A stretch of 64,000 nucleotides of DNA. It comes from Argentina anserina. Its lineage: Eukaryota > Streptophyta > Magnoliopsida > Rosales > Rosaceae. The translations under genes were made by a program, and so were the position numbers. The stretch spans positions 20,770,001 through 20,834,000 of the forward strand of contig NC_065872.1 of NCBI RefSeq assembly GCF_933775445.1. Reading direction: 5' to 3'. Of the stretch, positions 34,625-46,500 are shown piece after piece. A model generated the notes under the pieces. It made no database searches and was not told where the DNA came from. It saw only the letters and a list, made by a program, of their open reading frames with translations. The stretch's first letter is position 1. Each line of letters begins with the position of its first letter.

Positions 34625-35935
34625 GAATTAGCTATGGAGCAAGGGGCTGGATTTGAGAAGCATGGGGACCGTGTCCCAAGAGAGGAGTGGGCTGATCTTG
34701 AGCCCAAGATTTTCAAGATTGTTAGTGAGCTTGAAGTTCAACCGTTCAAAAGGTATCCCTCTTTCTTGTCAATTCCCATTTCCACTAACAAATTGTTACC
34801 ATCTGTGGTTCAGGCCCCAAAGTTAGATTTGAAGCAGCTTCCAGATCATTTGAAGTATGTGTACCTTAGAAAGGATGATACTCTACCAGTTATTGTGTCA
34901 TCAACGCTGAGTGAGCAGCATGAAGCTAGATTGATTGATGTGCTTCAAAGAAACAAGATCGCTATTGGATAGACTTTGGCGGATATCAAGGGAATAAGCT
35001 CTACAACTTGTGTTCATAGGATACTACTAGAGGATGGCGCCAAGCCTACACGTGATGCTCAAAGGAGATTGCACCCACCAATGATGAAAATTGTAAAAGA
35101 TGAGGTGATCAAACTGCTTGATTGTGGAGTGATCTATCCTATCTCGGACAGTCGGTGGATTTCGCCAGTGCAAGTTGTGCCTAAGAAGAGTGGGGTGACT
35201 GTTGTGAAAAATGAGGCAAACGAGTTAGTACCCCAGAGATTGGTGACCGGTCATAATATGTGTATTGATTATAAGAAGCTGAATGCTACAACACGCAAGG
35301 ATCACATGCCTTTGCCGTTCATGGACCAGATGTTGGAAAGATTAGCCGGGCACGAGTTCTTTTATTTTCTAGATCGGTATAGTGGCTACAACCAGATATG
35401 CATTCATCCGGAAGATCAAGATAAGACGACATTAACATGTCCATTTGGCACTTTTGCCTATCGACGCATGCCCTTTGGGTTGTGCAACGCACCAAGTACG
35501 TTTCAGCGATGTATGCTTGCTATTTTCTCTGACTTTATCGAAAATATCATTGAAGTTTTTATGGATGACTTTAGTGTTTATGGTAAAGACTTTGATGCAT
35601 GTTTAGAGAATTTAGAGTTAATCTTGAAAAGGTGTGTAGAAACTAACCTTGTGCTTAATTGGGAAAAATGCCATTTCATGGTTAATCAAGGGATAGTTTT
35701 AGGACATATTGTATCTGCTAAGGGTATTCAGGTAGACAAGGCTAAGGTTGATATTGTGCATCACTTACCCTCTCCCACAACTGTGAGAGAGGTTCGTTCT
35801 TTCCTTGGTCATGCAGGATTTTATAGGAGATTCATCAAGGATTTTTCCATGTGGCGAGACCTATGTGTACCCTATTGCAGAAGGATGTGCCGTTCATATG
35901 GGATGATGCATGTGAGAAAGCGCTTGTGAAGTTAA
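34625..35935 (+). pseudogene. Reverse transcriptase of element 3
   Basis: Same frame as the protease. A TAG at 34970-34972 replaces the tryptophan codon of the conserved GWTL block (TGG to TAG). The RT then runs openly: [20 protein letters not shown], then [19 protein letters not shown], then [19 protein letters not shown], with catalytic FMDD at 35558-35569 and the thumb/connection block ([20 protein letters not shown]). A frameshift near 35850 ends it. Confidence 0.92.
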
Positions 35936-36520
35936 AGGAGTTGTTGACTAGTGCACCCATCATTTGTCCTCCGGATTGAAGCCTGCCCTTTGAATTGATG
36001 TGCGATGCTTCGGATTATGCAGTTGGCGCTTTGTTGGGCCAAAGAAGAGAAATGAAGCCTGTAGTGATCTACTATGCGTCTAGGAATCTTAATGAGGCCC
36101 AGATGAATTATTCGACTACGGAAAAAGAACTTTTGGCTGTAATCTTTGCTTTAGAGAAATTTCGATCATATCTTTTGCATTCTAAAGTTGTTGTGTATTC
36201 TGATCATGCAGCCTTATGATATTTGATTACAAAGAAAGATGCTAAGCCCAGATTGATCCGGTGGATACTGTTGATTCAAGAATTTGACCTTGAGATTCGA
36301 GACAAGAAGGGAAGTGAGAATGTGGTGGCTGATCATTTGAGTAGGATCGTGCGAGATGAGGAAAGAGAGCCACTACGTGAGACTTTCCCAGATGAGCAAC
36401 TCTTTGGGATTGAGGTAAGTGTGCCTTGGTATGCAGATATTGTCAATTATTTAGTTACTAAGGACTTTCCTAATACACTTTCGCATGCTAATAAGGCTAA
36501 ATGGATAGATACTATATTTG
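35936..36520 (+). pseudogene. RNase H of element 3
   Basis: RNase H degrades the RNA strand of the hybrid. Motifs seen are [41 protein letters not shown] and VADHLSR, supplying the D, E, D and D residues. Two in-frame stops interrupt it: TGA at 35977-35979, again in place of a conserved tryptophan (PPDWS), and TGA at 36217-36219. A frameshift near 36500 leads into integrase. Confidence 0.9.
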
Positions 36521-37687
36521 GGATGAACCGTATTTATGGAAACAATGTAGTGATCAAGTCATTAGGAGATGTGTCCTAGAGAATGAGCATAGGTCGATTC
36601 TTAACTTCAGTCATAGTGAGGCATGTGGAGGTCATTTTGGGCCTCGTAGAACAGCTTTAAAGGTGTTGGAATGTGGTTTCTATTGGCCTACTATTTTCAA
36701 GGATGCATACTTGTTTTGTGTTTATTGTGATAGGTGTCAACGAACAGGTAATATTGGTAAGAGAGATCAAATGCCTTTATCCCCTATCATAATTGTCGAA
36801 ATTTTTGATGTATGGGGCATTGATTTCATGGGTCCATTTCCTTCATCTAGAGGTTTCTTGTATATCTTGTTAGCTGTTGATTATGTGTCGAAGTGGGTGG
36901 AAGCAAAGGCCACCAGGACTAATGATTCGAAAGTGGTTGCAGGTTTCTTGAAAACTAACATATTTTGCAGGTTTGGAGTACCAAGAGTTTTGATAAGTGA
37001 TGGAGGTTCTCATTTCTGCAACCGGACAATTGAGGCATTGCTCAAGAAGTATGGAGTAACCCACAAGGTTTCGACACCATATCATCCTGAAACAAGCGGC
37101 ATGGCAAAAGTGTCCAACAGAGAGATCAAGGGAATTATGGAGAAAACTGTAGGTCCAACAAGGAAGGATTGGAGTGATCGATTGGACGATGCATTATGGG
37201 CCTACAGGACTGTGTACAAGACGCCTATTGGATGTCACCATTCAGATTGGTGTATGGGAAGGCATGTCACCTTCTAGTGGAGTTAGAGCACAGAACATGG
37301 TGGGCGGTAAAGACATTCAACATGGACAAGTATGCAGCCAGTCTTCATAGGAAATTGCAGCTCAATGAGCTTGAGGAGATAAGAAATGACGCCTATGATG
37401 CTGCATGGATTTACAAGGAGAAAACGAGAGCTTATCATAACAAGATGATTCGTGGGAAGAAGTTTGTAGTTGGTCAAAAAGTTCTTTTATTCCATTCTAG
37501 ACTTAAACTTTTTCCTGGAAAATTACGTTCTCGTTGGGTTGGTCCATTTGTTGTTACTAATATGTTTGCTCATGGTGCTATTGAAATTAGAAGTGATAAA
37601 ACAGGTCAGACGTTCAAGGTGAATGGCCATCGACTTAAGCCCTACTATGAACCTTTTGAGGAGCACACTATGAGGAGACGAGTGTGA
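36521..37687 (+). pseudogene. Integrase of element 3
   Basis: The HHCC zinc module is present ([10 protein letters not shown] ... CDRCQ). The catalytic core reads [29 protein letters not shown] and [10 protein letters not shown], giving D, D and E with the usual spacing. A frameshift near 37225 (GCHHSDW in one frame, [13 protein letters not shown] in the other) splits the core end from the C-terminal GQKVLLF / [14 protein letters not shown] domain, which ends at 37687. The fold is complete in outline but dead. Confidence 0.92.
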
Positions 37688-38564
37688 GAGATGCGCCAAA
37701 AGAAGTATGAGCATGAGAGAGTCTAGGCTGAGAGACTTTAAAACTCAAGCGCTGCATGGGAGGCAACCTATTTCAACCGTACCTGTGGAGGAGTCGTCTA
37801 CGGGAGTTTGCATTTTCTTATCCCTTGTTTGCTGATTTTTGCTTTGATTACATGATAAAAACGAAAAAGAAAGAAAGAATTTGAAAAAATGTTTAAAAAA
37901 AAATCGAAAAAAATCGAAAAAAAATGTATTGTTTTGAGTCTTAGGATGCCCCTAAAATCTAGGATGATTATATCTCTAAAATGCATAGATGATGGTTTTG
38001 CATTTCATAAGAATTGAATTGTAAGTTTCATTGATAATGTGGATTTAGTATGAACATCTGAGATTTTGATTGAATGTAATATGGTATACATGTTTGGTTA
38101 GTTTAAGTCCATAACAACCTGTGAGTTTTTGAGCCTATATACGTTTTATTCTTGAGTGATAATATGAAATTTCGTGGTTATCATATGAACCTCATTATTC
38201 TTTGCATATTAAATGACTATGTGCCATAGTTTTTAATGGACTCTAGAATTTACTAGAACTCATCTTTTGTGGTTGTTGAAACTTTTAAGTCATAAAATGC
38301 TCTGATTTTGAAAAGGATTTACGGATCATATCTAGGAATACCACCACTTTAGCCAAATAGCCATGTATCTCTATATGTGCCATGTTTGGGACCCCTTAGT
38401 TGAACCCCATTTGAGCCTACATTGAGCCTTTTGTTCGTCACCTATGTTATCTCCATGCTTAGTATAGTTACCTCTACCTTGTCCTATAGACTTGGTAGAA
38501 CTTTTTTTAAGATGCTTATGTGTGAATTCGGCAATACATGAAAAGGAAAGAAAATGTGTTGTCT
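37688..38564 (+). mobile_element. 3' UTR of element 3 (3' end deleted)
   Basis: Begins with a UTR (tgggaggcaacc block near 37757) and contains A-rich runs at 37855-37925. No open frame. It ends at about 38564 by jumping straight into the last 139 bases of the LTR, so the polypurine tract and most of the 3' LTR have been deleted. Confidence 0.8.
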
Positions 38565-38703
38565 TCCAAACCAAATCCCCTAATAACATGATAAGTTTTG
38601 AGGCCCTTTTGATTCCCCGGACTGAACGATCCCTGCTTATTTTATACTAACGATAATGTTTTTTCAGGGTATTTTATAGACGTTCTAATAAAACGCTCTA
38701 TCG
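38565..38703 (+). mobile_element. Stub of the 3' LTR of element 3
   Basis: 139 bases matching the end of the 5' LTR (28668-28806). I count six differences, all transitions, including the final base (CTATCG for CTATCA). The target duplication TCCAC follows at 38704-38708. About 1.78 kb of this LTR is missing. Confidence 0.9.
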
Positions 38704-38708
38704 TCCAC

Positions 38709-39579
38709 CTTCATCCTTAGCCTTGAAGCACGATTGAGAAGAGGTTGCATTCCCTTAGAAGTCACGGCTACACCTTGTAGAATCGATTGATTGATAAAGT
38801 GTAACCATGATTCTCTCTATGTTTAAATTCGGGTTTTGGTTTTCTTGTTCTTGGATGAGTATGCGTTTTGTGTAGTGTAATCTTGTTTCAATTTTGTCTA
38901 TGAAATAAATACTTGATTCAATTTATATAAAGTTGCGATTTCATGTTTTGGTTTTATCAATTTTGGTTTCTTGAGTAATTTCGATATCTTTATGTTATGT
39001 ATGCGATTGTAGCATGATATTTAGGTTGTTGGATTAAAGACTTATGCTATGAACATGTTTATTCTTTTCTATATGATTTTCGAAATTGCATGATTGAGGG
39101 TTAAGTAGGTGACATACTTGATGAATTCGATAACCATGGCTTTGGAGTTGTATGGTGAGATGAACATGTTAGAATTCGATGAAGCCGAGTGGAAAGACTT
39201 GAATGTGTTAAGTGTCTATGCATATAGGTTACTGATTTGGAACTTAAATTGCATGATCCAACCTTAGTTGTTCATGAGCTAGTTTCGGCATGATTCTAAA
39301 AAAAATTAGAACTTGTTTTCGTTAGCTTTATGTGAATTGTTTTGGTGATGTATTGTGTGTTGGTTGGTTGATCACATGTATACATTAGTTTAGGTTTTAT
39401 TTTCTGTTTTTGATCCGAAACTATATCAAAATCTCTTTATCTCTTTATGAATTCGTGTTAAGTGTTGTCATCCTAATCCCTGGCTGGATCCCCGGTTTGT
39501 GAACGATACCCTCTTGCTTTATACTACTAATGATGCTTACAGGGTAAAATATTGATGTCGAGTAATCGAGCAATCATCA
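38709..39579 (+). mobile_element. 3' LTR of element 2 (subfamily B), right part
   Basis: Continues the LTR interrupted at 26883; sequence follows the solo LTR at 7114-8676 to its end ...gagcaatcatca. Satellite starts at the very next base (39580). Together with 26210-26883 this gives a full LTR of about 1.54 kb. Confidence 0.92.
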
Positions 39580-41450
39580 AGTATCTTTTCCAATTTGTGT
39601 ATCTTTTTAATTCAGTTTGAGTATCTTTCTGTACGGCTTTCTGATGCGAGTTTCTTTTGAATTTGAGTGTGTTTTCAGTGTGGGCGTGTGTTTCTTTCAA
39701 ACTGAGTATCTTTCTACCATTTGAGTATCTTTTCCAATTTAACTATCTTTTCAATTCTCGTATGAGTATCTTTCTGTATGGCTTTCTGATGCGAGTTTCT
39801 TTTGAATTTCAGACTGTTTGCAGTGTGGGCGTGTGCTTCTTTCAAACTGAGTATCTTTCTATCGTTTGAGTATCTTTCCAATTAAAAGTTGAGTATCTTT
39901 TCAATACAGTTTGAGTATCTTTCAGTAAGGCTTTCTGATGCGAGTTTCTTTTAAATTTGAGTGTGTTTTCGATGTGGGCACATTTTATTTCAAACTGAGT
40001 ATCTATCTATCGTTTGGGTATCTTTTCCAAATTGAGTATCTTTTCAATTCTCGTATGAGTATCATTTTGTACGGCTTTCTGATGCGAGTTTCTTTTGAAT
40101 TTGAGAGTGTTTCCAGTGTGGGGGTGTGTTTCTTTCAAACTGAGTTTCTTTCTATCGTTTGAGTATCTTTTCCAATTTGTGTATATTTTCAATTCTCGTT
40201 TGAGTATCTTTCTGTATGGCTTTTCAAATTTGTGTTTCTTTTGAATTTGAGAGTATTTCTAGTGTGGGCGTGGGTTTCTTTCAAATTGAGTTTCTTTCTA
40301 TCGTTTAAATGTCTTTTCCAAATTGAGTATCATTTCAATTCTCGTATGAGTATCTTTCTATACGGCTTTCTGATGCGAGTTTCTTTTGAATTTGAGTGCG
40401 TTTTCAGTGTTGACTTGTGTTTCTTTCAAACTGATTATCTTTCTATCGTTTAAGTATCTTTCCAATTAAAATTTGAGTATCTTTTCAATACAGTTTCAGT
40501 ATCTTTCTGTAAGGCTTTCTGATGCGAGTTTCTTTTGAATTTGAGTGTGTTTTCAGTCTGGCGTGTATTTCTTTCAAACTGAGTATCTTTCTCTCGTTTG
40601 AGTATCTTTTCAATTCTCATATGAGAATCTTTCTGTACAGCTTTTTTATGCGAGTTTCTTTTGAATTTGAGAGTGTTTCTAGTGTGGGAGTGTGTTTCTT
40701 TCAAACTAAATATCTTTCTATCGTTTGAGTATCTTTTCCAATTTGAGTATCTTTTCAATTCTCGTATGACTATCTTTCTGTACGGCTTTCTGATGCAAGT
40801 TTCTTTTAGATTTGAGTGCGTTTTCAGTGTGGGCGTGTGTTTCTTTCACACCGAGTATCTTTCTATCGTTTGAGTATCTTTTCCAATTTGTGTATCTTTT
40901 TAATACAGTTTGAGTATCTTTCTGTACGGCTTTCTGATGCGAGTTTCTTATGAATTTGAGAGTGTTTCCAGTGTGGGAGTGTGTTTCTTTCAAACTGAGC
41001 ATCTTTATCGTTTGAGTATCTTTCCAATTTGAGTATCTTTTCAATTCTCATATTAGTATCTTTCTGTACGGCTTTCTGATGCGAGTTTGTTTTGAATTTG
41101 AGAGTGTTTCCAATGTGGGCATGTGTTTCTTTCAAACAGAGTATATTTCTATCGTTTGAGTATCTTTTCCAATTTGTGTATCTTTTCAATACAATTTGAG
41201 TATCTTTCTGTACGTCTTTCTGATGCGAGTTTCTTTTGAATATGAGAGTGTTTGCATTGTGGGCGTGTGTTTCTTTGAAACTGAGTATCTTTATCGTTTG
41301 AGTATCTTTCCAATTTGAGTATCTTTTCAATACAGTTTGAGTATCTTTCTGTACGTCTTTCTGATGCGAGTTTCTATTGAATTTGAGAGTGTTTCGAGTG
41401 TGGGCGTGTGTTTCTTTCAAACTGAGTATCTTTCTATCGTTCGAGTATGT

Positions 41451-43300
41451 TTACTATTCTAATTTGTGTATCTTTTCAATTCTCGTTTGAGTTTCTTTCT
41501 GTAAGGCTTTCTGATGCGAGTTTCTTTTGAATTTGACTATGTTTTCAGTGTAGTCCTGTGTTTCTTTCAAACTGAGTATCTTTCTATTGTTTGAGTATGT
41601 TTTCGAATTTGAGTATCTTTTCAATTCTCGTATGAGTATCTTTCTGTACGGCTTTCTGATGCGAGTTTCTATTGAATTTGAGAGTGTTCCTCGTGTGGGG
41701 GTGTGTTTCTTTCACACTGAGTATCTTTTTATCGTTTGAGTACCTTTTCCAATTTGAATATCTTTTCAATTCTCGTATGAGTATGTTTCTATACGGCTTT
41801 CTGATCCGAGTTTCTTTTGAATTTGAGAGTGTTTTCAGTGTGGGCGTTGTTTCTTTCAAACTGAGTATCTTTCTATCATTTGAGTATCTTTCCAATTAAA
41901 ATTTGAGTAACTTTTCAATACAGTTTGAGTATCTTTCTGTAAGGCTTTCTGATGCGAGTTTCTTTTGAATTTGAGAGTGTTTCCAATGTGGGCGTGTGTT
42001 TCTTTCAAACTGAGTTTTTCAATCGTTTGAGTATCTTTTACAATTCGAGTATCTTTTTAATTCTCGTATGAGTATCTTTCCGTACGGCTTTCTGATTCGA
42101 GTTTCTTTTGAATTTGAGAGTGTTTCCAGTGTGGGCGTGTGTTTCTTTCAAACTGAGTATATTTCTTTCGTTTGAGTATCTTTTCCAATTTGAGTATCTT
42201 TTCAATTCTCGTATGAGTATCTTTCTGTACAGCTTTTTGATACGAGTTTCTTTTGAATTTGAGAGTGTTTCCAGTGTCGGCGTGTGTTTCTTTCAAACAG
42301 AGTATCTTTCTATCGTTTGAGTATTTTTTCCAATTTTAGTATCTTTTCAATTCTCGTATCAGTATCTTTTCGTACGGCTTTCTGATGCGAGTTTCTTTTG
42401 AATTTGAGAGTGTTTCTAGTGTGGGCGTGTGTCTCTTTCAAACTGAGTATCTTTCTACCGTTTGCGTATCTCTACTATTCCAATTTGTGTATCTTTTCAA
42501 TTCTCGTTTGAGTATCTTTTTGAACGGCTTTCTAATGCGAGTTTCTGTTGAATTTGAGAGTTTTGCAAATGTGGGGGTGTGTTTCTTTCGAACTTAGTAT
42601 CTTTATATTGTTTGCGTATCTTTACTATTCTAATTTGTGTATCTTTTCAATTCTCGTTTGAGTTTCTTTCTGTAAGGCTTTCTGATGCGAGTTTCTTTTG
42701 AATTTGAGTGTGTTTTCAGTGTAGTCCTGTGTTTCTTTCAAACTGAGCATCTTTCTATCGTTTGAGTATGTTTTCGAATTTGAGTATCTTATCAATTGTC
42801 GTATGAGTATCTTTCTGTACGGCTTTCTGATGCGAGTTTCTATTGAATTTGAGAGTGTTCCTAGTGTGAGCGTGTGTTTTTTCACACTGAGTATCTTTTT
42901 ATCGTTTGAGTACCTTTTCCAATTTGAATATCTTTTCAATTCTCGTATGAGTATATTTTTATACGGCTTTCTGATCCGAGTTTCTTTTGAATTTGAGAGT
43001 GTTTTCAGTGTGGGCGTGTGTTTCTTTCAAACTGAGTATCTTTCTATCGTTTGAGTATCTTTCCAATTAAAATTTGAGTATCTTTTCAATACAGTTTGAG
43101 TATCTTTCTATAAGGCTTTCTGATGCGAGTTTCTTTTGAATTTGAGAGTGTTTCCAATGTGGGCGTGTGTTTCTTTCAAACTGAGTTTTTCAATCGTTTG
43201 AGTATCTTTTACAATTCGAGTATCTTTTTAATTCTCGTATGAGTATCTTTCCGTACGGCTTTCTGATTCGAGTTTCTTTTGAATTCGAGAGTGTTTCCAG
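41451..43300 (+). repeat. Higher-order repeat, 1171-bp offset, about two copies
   Basis: ttactattct at 41451 and 42622, and caatcgtttg at 42020 and 43191, are both exactly 1171 bp apart. Between them run the same unusual variants (tgtagtcctgtg; tttcgaatttgag). Identity is visibly lower than in the 1132- and 1242-bp repeats. Confidence 0.75.
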
Positions 43301-45560
43301 TGTGGGCGTGTGTTTCTTTCAAACTGAGTATTTTTCTATCGTTTGAGTATCTATCCCAATTTGAGTATCTTTTAAATTCTCGTTTCAGTATCTTTCTGTT
43401 CAGCTTTCTGATTCGAGTTTCTTTTGAATTTGAGAGTGTTTCCAGTGTGGGCGTGTGTCTCTTTCAAGCTGAGTATCTTTCTATCGTTTGCGTATCTTAA
43501 CTATTCCAGTTTGTGTATCTTTTCAATTTTCGTTTAAGTATCTTTCTAAACGGCTTTCTGATATGAGTTTCTGTTGAATTTGAGAGTTTTGCAAGTGTGG
43601 GGGTCTACGGGTGGGTTTCTTTCAATTCTCGTTTGAGTATCTTTATGTAAGTTTTTCTCATGCGAGTTTCTATTGAATTTGAGTGTGTTTGCAATGTAGG
43701 CCTGTGTTACTTTCAAACTGAGTATCTTTCTATCGTTTGAGTATGTTTTCCAATTTGAGTCTCTTTTCAATTCTCGTATGAGTATCTTTCTGTAGTGCTT
43801 TCTGATGCGAGTTTCTTTTGAATTTGAGAGTGTTTCCAGTGTGGGCGTGTGTTTCTTTCCTACTTAGTATCTTACTATCGTTTGAGTATCTTTCCAATTA
43901 AAATTTGAGTACCTTTTCAATACAGTTTCAGTATCTTTCTGTAATGAATTTGAGAGTGTTCCTAGTGTGGGCGTGTGTTTCTTTCACACTGAGTATCTTT
44001 CTATCGTTTGAGTACATTTTCGAATTTCAATATCTTTTCAATTCTCGTATGATTATTTTCTATACCGCTTTCTGATGCGAGTTTCTATTGAATTTGAGTG
44101 TGTTTCAGTGTGGGCATGTGGTTCTTTCAAACTGAGTATCTTTCTATCGTTTGAGTATCTTTTCCACTTTGTGTAGCTTTTCAATACAGTTTGAGTACCA
44201 TTCTATACGGCTTTCTGATGCGTGTTTGTTTTGAATTTGAGAATGTTTCCAGTGTGCATGTGTATTTCTTTCAAACTGAGTATGTTTCTATCATTTGAGT
44301 ATCTTTCCCAATTTGAGTATCTTTTAAATTCTCGTTTCAGTATCTTTCTGTTCAGCTTTCTGATTTGAGTTTCTTTTGAATTTGAGAAGGTTTCCAGTGT
44401 AGGCGTGTGTCTCTTTCAACCTGAGTATCTTTCTATCGTTTGCGTATCTTTACTATTCCAATTTGTGTATCTTTTCAATTTTCGTTTAAGTATCTTTCTG
44501 ACGGCTTTCTGATGTGAGTTTCTGTTGAATTTGAGAGTTTTGCAACTGTGGGGGTCTGCGGGTGGGTTTCTTTCAACTCTCGTTTGAGTATCTTTATGTA
44601 AGGCTTTCTCATGCGAGTTTCTATTGTATTTGGGTGTGTTTTCAGTGTAGGCCTGTGTTACTTTCAAACTGAGTATCTTTCTATCGGTTGAGTATGTTTT
44701 CCAATTTCAGTATCTTTTCAATTCTCGTATGAGTATCTTTTAGTACTGCTTTCTGATGCGAGTTTCTTTTGAATTTGAGAGTGTTTGCAGTGTGGGCGTG
44801 TGTTTCTTTCCTACTGAGTATCTTACTATCGTTTGAGTATCTTTCCAATTAAAATTTGAGTACCTTTTCAATACAGTTTGAGTATCTTTCTGTAATGAAT
44901 TTGAGAGTGTTCCTAGTGTGGGCATGTGTTTCTTTCACACTGAGTATCTTTCTATCGTTTGAGTACCTTTTCGAATTTCAATATCTTTTCAATTCTCGTA
45001 TGATTATCTTTCTATACCGCTTTCTGATGCGAGTTTCTATTGAATTTGAGTGTGTTTCAGTGTGGGCATATGGTTCTTTCAAACTGAGTATCTTTCTATC
45101 GTTTGAGTATCTTTTCCAATTTTTGTATCTTTTCAATACAGTTTGAGTACCGTTTTGTACGGTTTTCTGATGCGTGTTTGTTTTGAATTTGAGAATGTTT
45201 CCAGTGTGCGCGTATAATTCTTTCAAACTGAGTATCTTTCTATCATTTGAGTATCTTTCCCAATTTGAGTATCTTTTAAATTCTCGTTTTAGTATCTTTC
45301 TGTTCAGCTTTCTGATTCGAGTTTCTTTTGAATTTGAGAGTGTTTCCAGTGTGGGCGTGTGTCTCTTTCAACCTGAGTATATTTCTATCGTTTGCGTATC
45401 TTTACTATTCCTGCTTGTCTATCTTTTCAATTTTCGTTTAAGTATCTTTCTGAACGGCTTTCTGATGTGAGTTTTTGTTGAATTTGAGAGTTTTGCAAGT
45501 GTGGGGGTCTGCGGGTGGGTTTCTTTCAAACTGAGTATCTTTATATCGTTTGCGTATCTT
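43300..45560 (+). repeat. Higher-order repeat, about 951-bp offset, two to three copies
   Basis: The rare variant gggtct(a/g)cgg, with a tttgagagttttgcaa lead-in, occurs at 43601, 44552 and 45505, spacings of 951 and 953 bp. It reappears once at 50059. The neighbouring gcgtatctt(t/a)actattcc variant recurs with a similar spacing. Confidence 0.75.
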
Positions 45561-46500
45561 TACTATACCAATTTGTGTATCTTTTCAATTCTCGTTTGAG
45601 TATCTTTCTGTAAGGCTTTCTCATGCGAGTTTCTATTGAATTTGAGTGTGTTTTCAGTGTAGGCCTGTGTTTCTTTCACACTGAGTATCTTTCTATCGTT
45701 TGAGTACCTTTTCGAATTTCAATATGTTTTCAACTCTCGTATGATTATCTTTCTATACGGCTTTCTGATGCGAGTTTTTATTGAATTTGAGTGTGTTTCA
45801 GTGTGGGCATGTGGTTCTTTCAAACTGAGTATCTTTCTATCATTTGAGTATCTTTTCCAATTTGTGTATCTTTTAAAAACAGTTTGAGTATCTTTCTGTA
45901 CGGCTTTCTGATCCGAGTTTCTTTTTAATTTAAGAGTTTTTGAGTGTGGGTGTGTGTTTCTTTCAAACTGAGTATCTTTCTATCGTTTGAGTATCGTTCC
46001 AATTAAAATTTGAGTATCTTTTGAATACAGTTTAAGTATCTTTCTATAATGCTTTCTGATGCGAGTTTCTTTTGAATTTAATAGTGTTTCTAGTGTGGGC
46101 GTGTGTTTTTTTCAAACTGAGTCTTTCAATCGTTTGAGTTTCTTTTCCAATTCGAGTATCTTTTCAATTCTCGTATGAGTATCTTTCCGTACGGCTTTCT
46201 GATGCGAGTTTCTTTTGAATTTGAGAGTGTTTCCAGTGTGGGCGTGTGTTTCTTTCAAACTAAGTATCTTTTCCAATTTGTGTATCTTTTCAAAACAGTT
46301 TGAGTATCTTTCTGTACGGCTTTCTGATCCGAATTTCTTTTGAATTTGAGAGTTTTGCAGTGTGGGCGTGTGTTTCTTTCAAACTGAGTATCTTTCTATC
46401 GTTTGAGTATCTTTCCAATTAATATTTGAGTATCTTTTCAATACAGTTTGAGTATCTTTCTGTACGGCTTTCTGATACGAGTTTCTTTTGAATTTGAGAG

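Noticed and set aside
40863..41420. 185-codon minus-strand ORF
   Set aside because: Lies wholly inside the satellite array and repeats the same 50-residue pattern; no independent protein signal.
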